Source of the DNA: Macrolepiota albuminosa
Lineage: Eukaryota; Basidiomycota; Agaricomycetes; Agaricales; Agaricaceae
Assembly (NCBI GenBank): GCA_027475525.1
Contig: JAMWFC010000042.1
Span: forward strand, 27,263 to 91,262
Reading direction: 5' to 3'
Length of the DNA: 64,000 bases
A program made the position numbers and the translations under genes. This document shows positions 45,250 to 57,356 of the stretch, in pieces (position 1 is the first letter of the stretch; every line of letters starts with the position of its first letter). The notes below the pieces were generated by a model. That model saw nothing but the letters and a program-made list of their open reading frames with translations. It had not been told where the DNA came from and made no database searches.

Positions 45250-46571
45250 ATGCAGAGCGACGACGTGATTTGGTCAGTCATAAACCAGCAGTTTTGCTCC
45301 TACAAAGTCAAGTAAGCATCTGGAGCATTTCCTAGCCCTGGCTTTTATAAATGATACGCAGGACAACTACCCAGAACTTCTGCCGCAATGAATATAATGT
45401 CACTGGATTCTGTAATCGACAGTCATGTCCCCTAGCCAACTCACGATACGCGACAGTAAGAGAACAGGAAGGTGCGTCGAGAGTTTTGGCATCATCATAC
45501 GAAAACTCGAAACAACTTAGGCATATTATATCTATTTGTGAAGACGATTGAACGAGCCCATAGCCCTGCGCGAATGTGGGAGCGGATAAAGCTATCAAAT
45601 AATTATACCAAGGCCCTTGAACAGGTCAGCTGATGAAAAAATCCCAAGTTCCTATTCCCTGAGTCGTTTGAACGTATACAGATCGACGCCGAGCTCATAC
45701 ATTGGCCAAACTTTACCATTCACAAGTGCAAGCAGCGTGTTACAAAAATCACTCAATACCTCATCAAGATGCGACGCTTGAAGCTACGACAACAGTATGC
45801 TTTCCTGCTTGGAAGAAATTTCTGCGACTGAAAGACACTCTTTGCATCTGACTTTTGCAGACCAAAACTCGTCGGTGTAAAGAAGAAGCTGGATCGACGT
45901 GAAGCTGTACGGGAACGTAAGGCACTCTCGGCGGCACATCTCGAGCGGTCTATAGAAAAGGAACTTATTGAGCGGTTGAAGTCCAAGGCGTACGGTGATG
46001 CACCACTGAATGTCAATGAGAACGTGTGGCAAGCAATTCTTGATCGGGAAAAAATTGGATCAGATGAATTGGCAGATGGAAAATTAGACATGGAGGATGA
46101 CGAAACAGACGAAGACGAAGAGGACTTGTTAGAAGAGGAAGAAGAGGGTGAATGGGGCGAGCGCGAGTTCGTCAGTGACATAAGTGAGGACGAGGACGAT
46201 GGGCTTAGCGATCTGGAGGACGCTTTTGTGGGTTCCATGTCTTCTCAATTGATATATGAAATCTTAATCCTACTTCTCTCAGGATGGAACTGAGGGCGAT
46301 GATGAGCCAAGCTCAGAGGAAGACTCGGATGACGAAGATGAAAATGTCCAATCCAAATCTTCACTGGGAAAGCGGAAAGCATCAGCACCGGCGCCCAAAC
46401 CGCCAAGAAAACGGCCCGACAAAAAGAGCAAGAGTTCGTGTTACTTTATGGCCTCTACTACAGTAACTAACAAACAGATATTTGTTTACAGGAGGACCCA
46501 GGGTGGAAGTGGAGTACGAGCAGGAGTTAGAAAGTGTTCCGTTGTCCAAGTCGGCCTTGGCCAACTGGTAG
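45250..46571 (+). CDS. MAK16: MAK16, 60S ribosome biogenesis factor
   Basis: Mak16 is a nucleolar protein that associates with Rpf1 in early pre-60S particles. ATG 45250 gives [20 protein letters not shown], the nearly invariant family start. A Cys cluster follows ([20 protein letters not shown] then [11 protein letters not shown]), which is probably the metal-binding site. [40 protein letters not shown] and [18 protein letters not shown] come next. The C-terminal third is strongly acidic, then Lys/Arg-rich ([13 protein letters not shown]), ending [14 protein letters not shown] at TAG 46569-46571. Six short introns fit GT/AG in phase. Confidence 0.95.
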
Positions 46572-46760
46572 CATTAATCTACTTGTCAGAGTGTCTATTA
46601 GTTTATCACCGTTCCTGGTAAAAACCGCCACATATATACACAGCAGCCAAAGAGACGCGTACAGCACGTCTTATAATTAAGTGCAGAATTTCGACCGTCT
46701 AAGATGACGAGGTCGCAACAGATATAGCATGTAAATTAACTGCCAAAGTCTCAAAAGACA

Positions 46761-47815
46761 CTACTCGGTTTTCTGTGCCTGCTTTTCTTTCCGAAGCTCT
46801 ATGTCGCGGCGATACATGCGTGTGCCACACAGAACGTCCCAATGCACAAAGAAAGGCTGTGAGAAATTGGACTTGATCCCGATGACCTGGAACAGTTACA
46901 TCAGCGCTGCGCAGTTGTAGGCAAACGGCGAAAACCCACCTGATGATGGATATCATGATAGTCGGCATTGTTACCAGACATGAGCTGGAGTGGGTCGAAG
47001 GGCAAGCTGTAACCACAGTGGTCGTCGACAGTTTTGAGTGTGGAAATGACGAAGAGTAGCGTAGCCTGGCGTATGCTCATACCCGTAAGATATTCCGCAA
47101 AACTGGCACCGAGCGAATCAAGAAGGAAGCCCTCGACAGGGTGGTTATACAGAGAACCAAACGCATAGGGAACATATAAGCGATGATGAACAGAATGGAA
47201 GTGCTTGTACAGATATTTGTTAACATGCATCAATCGATGCAGAAAGTACTGCCAAGTATCGATGACGAACCTGTGAACCTTGAATAAATCGCTTATCTAC
47301 AGATAACAGAAGACGCACATTGCGCTTATCAACTGAAATGCAGGTATTGCCCACCAATACACATAATAGACAATTGGCGGTTCAACGACCTCGAGGTTCT
47401 CCTGATCCACTGCCCAGGAAGTAAATTGACGAAGGACCGCCGTTATCCGTTGCATTTTTTCAACATGGTTAACCGGCTTGCCTGGGGAAAGCCAAAGGAA
47501 GCCGAGTGCTGTCTGGATGATGTGCTGTAGTATCACTGCCAACACAACTTCTGTACGCGTTGCACGGTTTCGAGCCGTTACCTCTTTGGATTCATGGATG
47601 CGATACTTCTCTAGCCATTTCCAGCCAGAGATATCTAGAAAGTGAAAGAAAAGGGAAAGTGACCAGTATGCAATTATCGGGGCGGCAAGTGCAAGGTGAT
47701 TGTCACGAATACCGGCAATGAGGGATGGCTCAAATGAGTAGTAGAATGGAGAAGACAAACAGTGCTTAGCACCGTCGATAGCATGGTAAGCGTTACAGAC
47801 GGTGGTGGTGTTCAT
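46761..47815 (-). CDS. SUR2: Sphinganine C4-hydroxylase
   Basis: This membrane enzyme of the fatty-acid hydroxylase superfamily hydroxylates dihydrosphingosine at C4 to make phytosphingosine in the endoplasmic reticulum. Several hydrophobic segments are present (LALAAPIIAYWSLSLFFHFL). The eight-histidine di-iron motif is HRLMH, HSVHH and HDIHH, in TWQYFLHRLMHVNKYLYKH, FHSVHHRLYVPYAFGSLYNH and NNADYHDIHHQ. The region before it (PPIVYYVYWWAIPAFQLI) matches the family. The end reads FVHWDVLCGTRMYRRDIELR then KEKQAQKTE. The start at 47815 was chosen because the frame has no earlier ATG. Only a few introns are present. It is convergent with MAK16 (about 190 bp). Confidence 0.93.
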
Positions 47816-47964
47816 GACGGCAGAACACAAAATTCAGACATCTATCTTCCCACGACTAAAATCGTGATAATTTATATTGGGACCCTATGAAAACATACAA
47901 CTTTGATCTTCTTGAAATAATAGAGCAATGTATAGCAACAATAAGTCCATGCAACTTCCGGATA

Positions 47965-49235
47965 CTAGGGTTCATTAAGATTGTGCAGAAGGGTCGTAAG
48001 GCATCGTTTGGTGACCATGTCACCCTGAAGTTTTGCTCAGCAATCACTCCTCAGATTCTGGAGACAATCGTACCTTCAAGAGAGTGCTGAAGGTATTGTC
48101 ACGGAGGGGTTCAGGGAGACAGGCACGTAAGGCTTCGCGTGCCCTGTTAATACATAATAAAATCAACAATCTTTTTTCAAGGGCAAACACTTACCTAAGG
48201 TTATCGCTCAGGCGCAGGTAGCACCTGACCACATGCTTCAAGAGACGTACAGCTTGTGTCTCGACAAGTTGGTTTACCATATTGCTGAGCACAGTACCGA
48301 CGGCGTAGAAGCGTTCGTATGTGTGACAAATGTATGTCAGCCCTGTTTCATCAAGCAGAATCTTTTGTACAATGAAAATGGCTACAGTTTTTGATAATTC
48401 TGAGCCTGTCTCCATAATGCGGAGGCAGAGGGGAATTATCTCTGTTGATAGCAGAAAGTGTATTACAGCGTTGTTGTCATTTTGCTGAATCATGGCTTTA
48501 GCACAGAGATATGACAAGGGCGGCCAAGTTGACGCACCTTTACAAGGGCACCAATTACACCAAGGGAAGTTAGTCGTAGGTATTCGAATGGGCGCGTTTT
48601 GGATGTCGTGTTCAGAAATGGATACAAGAAGAGTGGTATGTGAGCTGCGAGTAGGCGTGAATAACCATAGATCAATGTGAACAATGTAGCTAACCATTGA
48701 GAAAAAGTTGTCTTGTGTCCGGATGAGATGCGACACATTGTAGAAGAGCAAGTGCGTTGCAGACTCGATTGGATATGTGGGCCGTGAGATTTGGTGGAGA
48801 GAGTTGTGGGTATACCGAGACAATTTCTTGAAGAAGGGCAGGCATAATTCCTGTTGTAGATAAGTATGCTGTGGTTGAAAGAGAAGATGGGAGCGCACCG
48901 AAAGAGTGCCATAACACGAGTGCGAGGTCATCGTACTGTTCCCGCTTCTTACTAAGCTCAAGCAGTGCCCCCTCTCGAGTATTGGGATCCATCAGGTCCA
49001 CAACCAAGCCATATATCTTGCTGTCTTCCTGGGTTGTATGGTTTGCACCGACGACGTTGCTGACCATAAACTGATTGATACCCTGGTGTGGTGCAGGGTG
49101 TGCCAGCGACGAAGCGGAAAGTGGGGGCGTCACCGAGTAATTCGAAATGCCAGCACCACGAGAGTAGGGGTTATACTGGTTTTGCTGAAGATATGAGACC
49201 GGTTTTGGGGAAACTAGGCCTGCCATGGTCGACAT
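47965..49235 (-). CDS. CAF40: CAF40/RCD1, CCR4-NOT subunit
   Basis: Caf40 (Rcd1, CNOT9) is the armadillo-fold subunit of the CCR4-NOT deadenylase. A Tyr/Pro-rich N-terminus ([20 protein letters not shown]) precedes the conserved core: [40 protein letters not shown] and [58 protein letters not shown] and [20 protein letters not shown] follow, then [20 protein letters not shown]. The last exon ends [12 protein letters not shown] at TAG 47965-47967. Core similarity to the family is very high. Introns are short, and two fall in the last 250 bp. Confidence 0.95.
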
Positions 49236-49346
49236 GCGGACGGCACTCGCAGACGAAGAATGGCCGTCACGGCTGTCACGACATCACAAAGTTTGGTATA
49301 GTATTTTATGATATCAGTCAGTCCTAAATAGCTACATAAATACCGC

Positions 49347-51564
49347 CTATAATCCTGCTGCATAATGCAAAAGCCCTAAAAGTTTGTACTAGAGAAATGC
49401 CTCGATATGAGATCATGCATGACAAGATAATTTCAACTCGTACCTTTTCCTCCTCCGAATCAGAAAACATCGACCAATGACCACGCCCATCCTTGAATTC
49501 GATGGCGAAAGAATGCGGAATAGCTTCGAGATCTTCATAGCCCTCATTCCACTCTTGCAGACCCCGAATGGCCCCTCGCAACTCGACCTTGTCCAAGAAT
49601 TCTTGCGTGTCCTACACACTCCATTACTTGATCGGTTAGGATGAAAAGGAAAAGTGAGCATACCTTGGGATTTCTGTAGAAGTACACCGATGTCCCAATA
49701 AATTTATAAAATCGTCTCTTCCAAAGTAAAGAGTCATCTGTTTGCATTGACACCCAACCCGATATCAGAGCATCGACACTGTGGTTCTTCTTGACTTTTG
49801 CCTCAGCCACTTGTATCTTTTTCTTCCTCTCCACTTCTTCCTTCCTCCTAGCCTCTTCCGTACGCCTAGCAGATTCCTCGGCCATCCTCGCCTGCTCCTT
49901 CCTCCACTCCTCGAGCCTCCTATGCTCTTCCATCCTCCTTTCTCGATCAAACCTTCTCCTTTCTTCAATCTCTCTACGTTTCCGCTCCTCTTCTTCCTTT
50001 TCCAACATCTCCTTCTTCTGACGCTCGGCGGCAAGCATCCTAACCTCTTCCTCAATGGATGCTCTACGTCGAGCCTCCGCCTCCTCTATCTCTCTGAGCT
50101 CCTGCTCTTTCCTCTTCCTCCGCTCCTCTTTCATCCTCTCCTCCTCCCACTTCGCTTTCTCTTCCTCCTCCTGCCTTCTCTTAAGCTCCTCCTGCCTTCT
50201 TCTCAGACGCTCTGCAGCATCCATCGGCTCAGAACCCCATTTCCCGCGTAGGCCCGCTGGCATCGACATCGCATGCACAGGCGGATCATAATCCCGTACT
50301 TGACTGGCATTTCTATGCCCCAGATATACACTCTGATTCTGGTTCTGTCCGAACTCATCGAACTGTCCCTGATCGTGTACGTGAGAACTACTCGCATGCG
50401 AAATGACTGCGTATTCGGAGAGGCTGCCGGTTCGTGAACGTTGGGGAAGATAATACGAGTTGTCGGTATCAAAGGCTGGCCTGCGAAGTGGAGCTAGAAC
50501 TTGTCTGGACGTAATTTCCTCCGGATATTGCAGGGCAAATACTTTGCCTTTATCCTTCGGTGGCGCCGGGGGCGGAGCATCATGGATGTAACTTTCACTC
50601 GAGGCCTGGCCTTCTGTGTCGTCAACGGAGTCTAACTTCTTTTTGCGACCACGAAGGAGAGATGTGAACATGCTGGCAGACTTAGCCATGGGCGGGGCGA
50701 TAATAGGAGACTGAGGTTGGGGCTGGGGTTCGGACGTTGTTCGTCTAACAGGTTCAATGGCGAAACCGCTGATTGTAGAAAGGTTGGGGAGATCCTTATT
50801 TTTATTCAATATTGGCGAGTCCGAGGGTTTCGGCTGCGGGTGAGGGTCACTAGTGACGGTGCGTCCTACGGTGAACGTGGAGATGGTACTGGGTGAATCG
50901 GGCTCTTCTTCGTGGACGAGGGCGGAATGTACAGCCTCAAGGGTTAACTGAGAAAGATCGTCGACTGTCAAAGTCGTTTGGTGTTTCTATCAGGAAAACA
51001 AAGAGTGTACACGTCAACTTATATAGCAATGGCAGAACAATGGAAGTGACACGGACCTTAAGGATTGTTGTTCCAACACGACGGGAATGAACAAGCGCAC
51101 GCGCTACCATTCGAAGGATTCAATTAAGTTTGGAAGGCGGAGGGATTCGTCGGTTGCGAAGACACACCTTTCTTCACGGCCGCTGTGGAAGTTGGAATAT
51201 AGTTGATCATGATGAAACGAGGCTCGAGTGCATTCTCCTCACGATAAAACCCGATATGGACCTGGTCTTGATCCTCGATACTATGCTTGAGCTCGCGGAG
51301 ACCACCGCTACCGTGATCAAATAGTGCAAGCTCATCGAACTGTACGAACACTCAATGCCAGCTCATCCGTCACACTCGAACACCCACTTTACTGTAGTGC
51401 AAGAGCAGCCTACGAGAAACAATGTACAAAGCAAAAGGAAATATCAGCTTGGAAACAAGCCTGACAAGTCAAGAGAACAATCACCAATTGTTTGTGTTAT
51501 GAAGGTCAACAATAGATTCGTATGCCACCACTATTGCTCCGGGATCTGCAAGATTGAGCGCCAT
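49347..51564 (-). CDS. ADF-H domain plus coiled coil plus PH domain protein
   Basis: Spliced from ATG 51564, it opens MALNLADPGAIVVAYESIVD. An ADF-H (cofilin/drebrin-like) domain follows: HYSKFDELALFDHGSGGL, VHIGFYREENALEPRFIMIN and ARALVHSRRVGTTILKK. After a Ser/Pro-rich part comes a long, highly charged coiled coil rich in Glu and Arg (AAERLRRRQEELKRRQEEEE), then a PH domain: ISGWVSMQTDDSLLWKRRFY, TSVYFYRNPKDTQ and SFAIEFKDGRGHWSMFSDSE. It ends KYKLLGLLHYAAGL at TAG 49347. ADF-H implies actin binding, and the PH domain implies phosphoinositide or protein binding, so a link between cortical actin and membrane is inferred. Basidiomycete orthologues exist, but the function is undescribed to my knowledge. 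Confidence 0.88.
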
Positions 51565-51931
51565 TGATACTATCGACACAAAGTCTCCCTGTTTAGAACA
51601 AATACACAAAGAAAAAGAAGGGGAAGTTTAAAGTGCCGTGAATAGCTACTTCTTTACATCATAAACTATCCACGTGCCGAGGTGTAGTGAGTGCACACGT
51701 ACTGAAATTTATAGACCCTATGAGACGAACTCGTTCGAAAAAGAATTAATTACTGCTGTAGCGTGCGTATTCGTGACAAGATAAGCCGAATTAATCAAGA
51801 TGACAAGAAATGTAAAACGACCGACGGTCGTACGTATATAGCTTGAGGCCCGCCCGAAGGTTGCTGCTAGAAGCATACCGTTATAACAATGACGAATCGA
51901 GCTCGCATAGCACCAAATGTAAACCCTCACT
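51565..51931. other. Intergenic region
   Basis: No gene is seen. It holds the ADF-H/PH gene promoter side and the 3' untranslated region of the next minus-strand gene. Confidence 0.5.
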
Positions 51932-53508
51932 TCACAGTTCTTCACGACTTTGTACTTCTTCCCTAGCCCGCTTTCCGTCTTCCCCATGTTCGTTAAATTG
52001 ATACATCGGGAAGTCAAATAATATCGTCCTCTTTACAAAAGTCGGCAGTCGCTTGTAGATCACTTGTGGTATCGGGATGAGGATGGATGTCCGGTTCAGG
52101 TATGCCTTGTACTCTGTCCACGCATCGGGGTGATCCTTGTCAGGTTCTGGACCATGTGCCTTTAGGTAGTAACGTTTGGCTTGTGGTTTCTCAGCCGATG
52201 GGATACCGGAAGCAAACATAAGTAATCTGCGAATGTTCAGGGATTGGTCGAGAGTTCCAATTAGTTCACATACAGCATGGTAAATATAGGAGACAATATT
52301 GCGCTGTATTGTGCTGCCTTTGCAGAATGTGGTAGTGAACCATTTGTTGTCGGCGACAAGCAAAGAGTCCAGATGCCCCACCAACACAACATTCTAAGGA
52401 TTTGTCAAGCCTTGTCCTTAGAACAAAGGAGATGAGATCATACTCTCCAAAATACGGCGGGTGACGAGACCACGCCCAAAGTCCGGACTGTAATGTGAAC
52501 GTTAAGACCCTGGTATTATGCAAGCAAGGCTTACATTGATAGGACGCCCTCTACCATTCGCCGGACTGGACTTCCAGATAAACTAATCGTGAATTATTAT
52601 ATTAGAGCATAACCATGACTCTGTTTCACGCCTACCTTTTGCTGATCAGCGATAGCTTCAATTAAGAAGCCCAAGGCCCAAAGGACGATGCCCGCGATAT
52701 CTCTAGACGTTCCGAAAGAAGGATTGGATCCTCCATTACGGGTATCAGAAACAGCAGGAGAATTAAGTATTACCAGAGGGAGAGAAACAGTCCAGACCTG
52801 TACATTATTAACGACTCGCTTGAACGAGAAGAACAAACAGATCGCACCCAGACGATTTGTCCTAGTAAAACAAAATGCGAAATGAGAAATCACGAGAACT
52901 AGCGTCGAATATTTTACCTATCCAGAAACCTGGGAAACGCATACTTGAGTTAACGGTCCATAAGTCCTAAGCCAACAACAAACCCAGAAATTTAAGAAAA
53001 TGGCTACGAATTTCATCAAAGCGTGAATCGCTTCCTCTCTTGACAACTCGTAACAGAAGAAATCCTATCGCAGTGGGTTGGATCAACCTGACAGCACAGA
53101 CTTGATCCTTACCTGCGATACGGATTGCCCATATCATGACGAGGATACTCGCAACTAAAGTAATCATGTTCACACAACCAGAGAAAATAGATACATGGTC
53201 ACTTGCCAAAGTTGCGTGCATGGAACGTGTTGCCAATCAATAGTGTCAAGAGAGCTCCACATTAAAGGATCAACTTTCCCTCCTTCAGAAAGCTCGAAGA
53301 CTTACCAAGAAGGAAGAAATTAGATCCTTAAAGGATAAGGGCGTGAGTTTATTGAACGCATCAAAACGAAGGACAGACCGCCGGTGAAATCGGTGATCTT
53401 GTCGAACTTAAATGTCCATGCTATTGCGAAGCCGAGTAGTTGGTATCCGATAGTGAGCAGGAGAGTAATAACAAGGTAAAAATGGTCAATGGCATACACA
53501 GGAGACAT
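51932..53508 (-). CDS. DUF1295 / steroid 5-alpha-reductase-like membrane protein
   Basis: A multi-pass protein of the DUF1295 family, related in fold to steroid reductases and isoprenylcysteine methyltransferases. ATG 53508 gives MSPVYAIDHFYLVITLLLTI. Helices continue with YQLLGFAIAWTFKFDKITDF, VASILVMIWAIRIAGFLLLR and VWTVSLPLVILNSPAV. The conserved cytoplasmic segment reads IAGIVLWALGFLIEAIADQQ, INSGLWAWSRHPPYFGEM (the NADPH-site-like SRHPNYFGE motif) and MFASGIPSAEKPQAKRYY. The tail ends EEVQSREEL at 51932. Several introns of normal size are required. An oxidoreductase role on a lipid substrate is likely but unproven. Confidence 0.88.
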
Positions 53509-54845
53509 TATCCAGAAAAAGGGTTGAAAGGGGACGGTCAGACATGCTCACATCCAGTCATGGGCAGGCGACGCGATGCTGCCCCGAGATCGCGACCGAG
53601 GGAAACCACGTGACCCAGCCTGACTGGAATATTTTTTCAAGCTCGCGCTTGACCATCGACGTGTTTAACGTCCAACACTCAGCAGGTTCTGGTCGGCTCT
53701 AGAAACAATATCGACTGTAGTATACATGTGGGCCGAGGCCTGAACAAACTCTTGGACAAAAGCTTACAGTTCCCAAGAACTCTCGGCAACAATATGTCAA
53801 ATGTTACTCTGGTTCCCCTGTAATGAAGTCGTCGAGGCTTTCCGTCCCGACTCAAAGGCCCGACTATTAAATCTCTTGTCTCCTTGTCTTTCTTGTCTCC
53901 TCGTCTCACCCTCGTCACTGGCTCAATTTTTTTATCCAAGCCCATCAGATGTTTTTTGGCTGCTGTAGTTCTCGTGCCTCATCATCAAGACTCCTGGCTT
54001 CTCGGACTCGCATGATCAGAAGCTAGAGACATACACCACACCGCGGCTGTTTACGCACCTCGACTCCCGAAGTTATATCTAACGTCCTTGTCCTTTGACA
54101 CCATCTATTGCCTGTCATCAAGCCGTACTGGAACTCAAAGAGGATGAGAAGCACCTTCAACGTTTCTGTAGGGATGTTTTTAAACTCCTTCCACGGGAAT
54201 AATTACCACGAGATACTTCCAGAACGTACACCACGACAAGAGCAAAAGGCATGGTTGACTGGTTCGCCCGCCTTAAAATCTTTCTGTAGAAAATCTGATG
54301 AGTTCAACGTGTCAAGAGTACTATAGGTGCGTGATTCCTCAGATTAATAAGCTTCTAGCATCTAAATATTGTAAAGGTGGGTCCTATTATTTCAGGATGA
54401 TAACTTTGACCAGTCTATCAAGCTGTCGATTAGATACTTGTCCTTGTAGGTTTGTGATTGCTGTTGATGATCATCCTTGGAAAGATGGACGTTGAGAGGC
54501 CCTCTCGTAGTGATTGTCCTGAACGTGGTTTTGCAAATATTTGCCTGAGTACGTGGTGTCATATACAATGACAATGACATTTTTCGCCCCTAGTTCTATG
54601 CAGAGCTTCACACTTCACAGAGGCTTTGCCTCGTCCATCACCAAGTGTATCTCTTATATTTATATATAAAGACGTTTGCAGCAAGGTTTACCGCACTTTG
54701 CGGCCCTTCGCTAACATCTACAATCATCCAAAGACCATTGCCTGCCTTCGTTATTCGTAATTGCCTTTTCCCCTATTCTTTCCCATTTATTACCTCCCAA
54801 AGGCGTCATTCGTTCTCGGGTGCGCAGACGAGCGCCAGCAAGAAT
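53509..54845. other. Spacer without a supported gene
   Basis: About 1.3 kb. Open frames such as 53679-53945 (minus) and 54108-54326 (plus) have no domain or splice support. A T-rich region near 54600-54680 may be the promoter and leader of the next gene. Confidence 0.45.
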
Positions 54846-55313
54846 ATGACGAATGGATCGCAGTACTTCGCACTCGAGTTGGATGCAGAACTATCCGCGT
54901 CGTCGTCTCTAATGAATAGTACAGACAACATTGGACTTCAAGTGCTTCCAAACGTTGTTATCTCGGCCACTTTGACCTATCAAGGACGTGACACTCCAGA
55001 ACCTTTTCGTATACCACGCTTTTATTCCATTTTACAATTGCCATCGTTGCCTTTGACAAGACCCCCTCCGCCGGAGAAAGTGGTTAAACTGAAGGAAGCG
55101 GGTTTCCCTTTGTCGCTCCCTCTCCTGGACCGTAAATGGTTCCATCTTCATTGTACTTTAGAACTTTATGAGAAGGAGCGCGCACTTTACAATGCTGTGG
55201 ACACAGGTTCCTTCTCCGCAGCATCTTCCGCCGAGCAAGCTCGTACAATACCAAAAGATCACGAGACTCTCGTCCGTGGCCAATGTATTTATGCTGTCAC
55301 TCCCAGTTGGTAA
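54846..55313 (+). CDS. Hypothetical protein, 5' exon of an orphan gene
   Basis: From ATG 54846 the frame reads MTNGSQYFALELDAELSASS, then GLQVLPNVVISATLTYQGRD and KLKEAGFPLSLPLLDRKWFH, ending CIYAVTPSW at 55313. The final codons sit on a good donor (TGGTAAGG), so the gene probably continues. The next acceptor (about 55367) leads to a short exon, and one reading frame there would be hydrophobic (LIAFVVAIFAFI), possibly a tail anchor, but the phases do not agree cleanly. A longer N-terminal extension in the same frame exists. No domain was recognised. Confidence 0.45.
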   Translation: MTNGSQYFALELDAELSASSSLMNSTDNIGLQVLPNVVISATLTYQGRDTPEPFRIPRFYSILQLPSLPLTRPPPPEKVVKLKEAGFPLSLPLLDRKWFHLHCTLELYEKERALYNAVDTGSFSAASSAEQARTIPKDHETLVRGQCIYAVTPSW

Positions 55314-56719
55314 GGCTTTCACATTCCTACCACGTATCTATCTTCCATTATTGTGACATAGCGTTAATCGCTTTTGTTGTGGCAATTTTTGCATTCATCT
55401 GAGGTACTATTTCCGTTGAAGATCCTTCCGATTTGCCTAGCGTGATAACAGGTCGGCATGCAATGTCCATAGACCTTGCCATGGCGCTTCGTATTACCCT
55501 GACTTGTATTATGATGAATGATGTTGCGTGTCTTGCGTGGATTTGGCATATGCTCATAAGCTATAGTGAGGGCGGAGGTGATGCATTTTCCCAACTTCAC
55601 CTTGGTCACACGCACGATTCGGGAATTCGCCGCGTTGAATGAACATCATGATCCCTTGACCCGCCTTTTCCCAGACCTTGACATTTCCTATTTGTTTCTC
55701 ATTTCCAAATTTCGTCTTCCTTCTGACCAGCTGTGTTGCGTATCCTTTTCTCATATAAGGCATGACGTTTGCATCACTCCGTACTTCTTGTATGAACTGA
55801 AGTCCGGCACTCACATGTTCGAGTATGATTGCTTCCAAACGTTCAATTTTTCTAGTATGCTATCTAGTTATGACACATGAACCTTTTTGTACCGGATTCC
55901 CAAAAAAAAGTAATTAGACCAAGCTATAATGTAAAAAAAATGACAAAGAAAAGTACATCATCAATAGTCGTAGATGAGAGGTATATTTGTACATGCATAT
56001 CGTGCCGCATCAGTCAGGATGCTGGATGCTGGACGCAAATACAACGCCAATGGCGGAATTTAGACGTAAACGTCAGGGTTCATTGCATGAGGATGCTACG
56101 CCTGCGCGATGTCACGAGGACGAAATCAGGTGGGATGGCAGGAGAATGTTCGTTTCTGTGAGCCAGCCGAGTGATGACTTTCCAAATCTGCACCATTTTG
56201 CGGTTCATCCTTCTGGACTGTGAGGAGTGCATGCTGCTGTTCGCGCTTTGAGATCTTTATCACCCATCAATATGTGATTCTAATGTCAATGTGACGACCA
56301 ACCTGCTTTTCTCGAAGTCATCCATGAAGAATGAGGCGCGATGAGGGCGGGAAATGATAACAGCCATTCAGGATAACTGATGTGAAGTAAGGTAGGTTGT
56401 TAAACGAGTGTGCGGTTTTTATAAGATAAGCGTCGAGAAGTATCGGAAATAAACTGGACAAGTTATGCTTTCGCTCGTCAAGCAATCCAGATTGCGAAAG
56501 GACCAGAACCAGAATTTCCGTATTTTAAAGTGTTCCGTAAACAATAGCCGCTACAAAAGTGCCGCAGTCATCGGCCAGAAAAAGCGTCATAGTACAAAGG
56601 CGGCGCTTGGCAACCCTTGAAAGCTTAAGCCCAACTGGGAAACTTCTTATAAGTGGATGACTCGGAGTGATCCCTTTGTACTATCTGGGCATAAAAACCT
56701 TGTTTTCGGCCAGTCATGT
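55314..56719. other. Spacer with unresolved open patches
   Basis: Overlapping frames occur on both strands at 55554-55880 and on the plus strand at 55987-56223, but none shows a domain or a coherent exon chain. It may include the 3' part of the orphan gene. No RNA gene is seen. Confidence 0.4.
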
Positions 56720-57356
56720 GACCTTTTTTTGTTCTTTTGATCGGCTCTCACTTTTGTACCAATATTTACTGGTTACCAAGCGATGAAGATCAACCTAGCG
56801 AGACCCAAGCACACAAATGGCAAGACGACAGAAGCCGGAAGCAGGATGTACCGAATCATCATTTCAGAATCCGCCCGACTGATATGGAACATCAGATGTA
56901 ACTGGCGTATACAAAAGGAGTCGGACCCTGAGAGAATACCCACGACAGAGGAGGTAACAAGGAAATGGCAGAACACTATAGAAAGAAGAATAAAAGTAGA
57001 CTGCCTAGCCTCAAACGAGGAAAGATATGGCAAGAGAGCCATCGACAAAGAGCTAGTCGCAAAAACCTGGTATAAGATAATACAGGAACACTTGCACACC
57101 CATATAGCATGGAAGTCGGCGAGGAGGGTTTTAGTGGGTATGGGGACCGACCGCCCACCAGGACGGAATAGGTAATATAAAACGAGCCCGAGCCCCACAC
57201 GCAGTGCGTAAATTGCATTTCCCTTAGGTGGGCCGACAATTCCGACACAAAACTCCGTTGAAGATAACTTAGGATACCTCTTTCTTTTCTGGTGACTAGA
57301 AGCTAACAACATGTAGATACGTCTAGTCACCCATAGAACCACCAAAAAAAAAAAAA
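56720..57356 (+). mobile_element. 5'-truncated LINE-type retrotransposon fragment
   Basis: The open frame 56783-57175 encodes the C-terminal end of an agaricomycete non-LTR element polyprotein: RMYRIIISESARLIWNIRCN, WQNTIERRIKVDCLASNEER and a Gly/Pro/Arg tail (DRPPGRNR). These features recur in reverse-transcriptase elements of mushrooms. A stop at 57173-57175 is followed by about 165 bp of apparent 3' untranslated region and a 13-A run at 57344-57356, the expected 3' end. The reverse transcriptase and endonuclease parts are missing, so the copy is 5'-truncated and cannot move by itself. The left boundary is approximate and no target-site duplication was found by eye. Confidence 0.72.

Noticed and set aside
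49781..50251. Long plus-strand Leu/Pro/Phe-rich frame
   Set aside because: It is the antisense of the Glu/Arg-rich coiled coil in the ADF-H/PH gene.
56773..57345. 190-residue minus-strand frame
   Set aside because: It is antisense to the LINE C-terminal frame, which shows the recognised family features.
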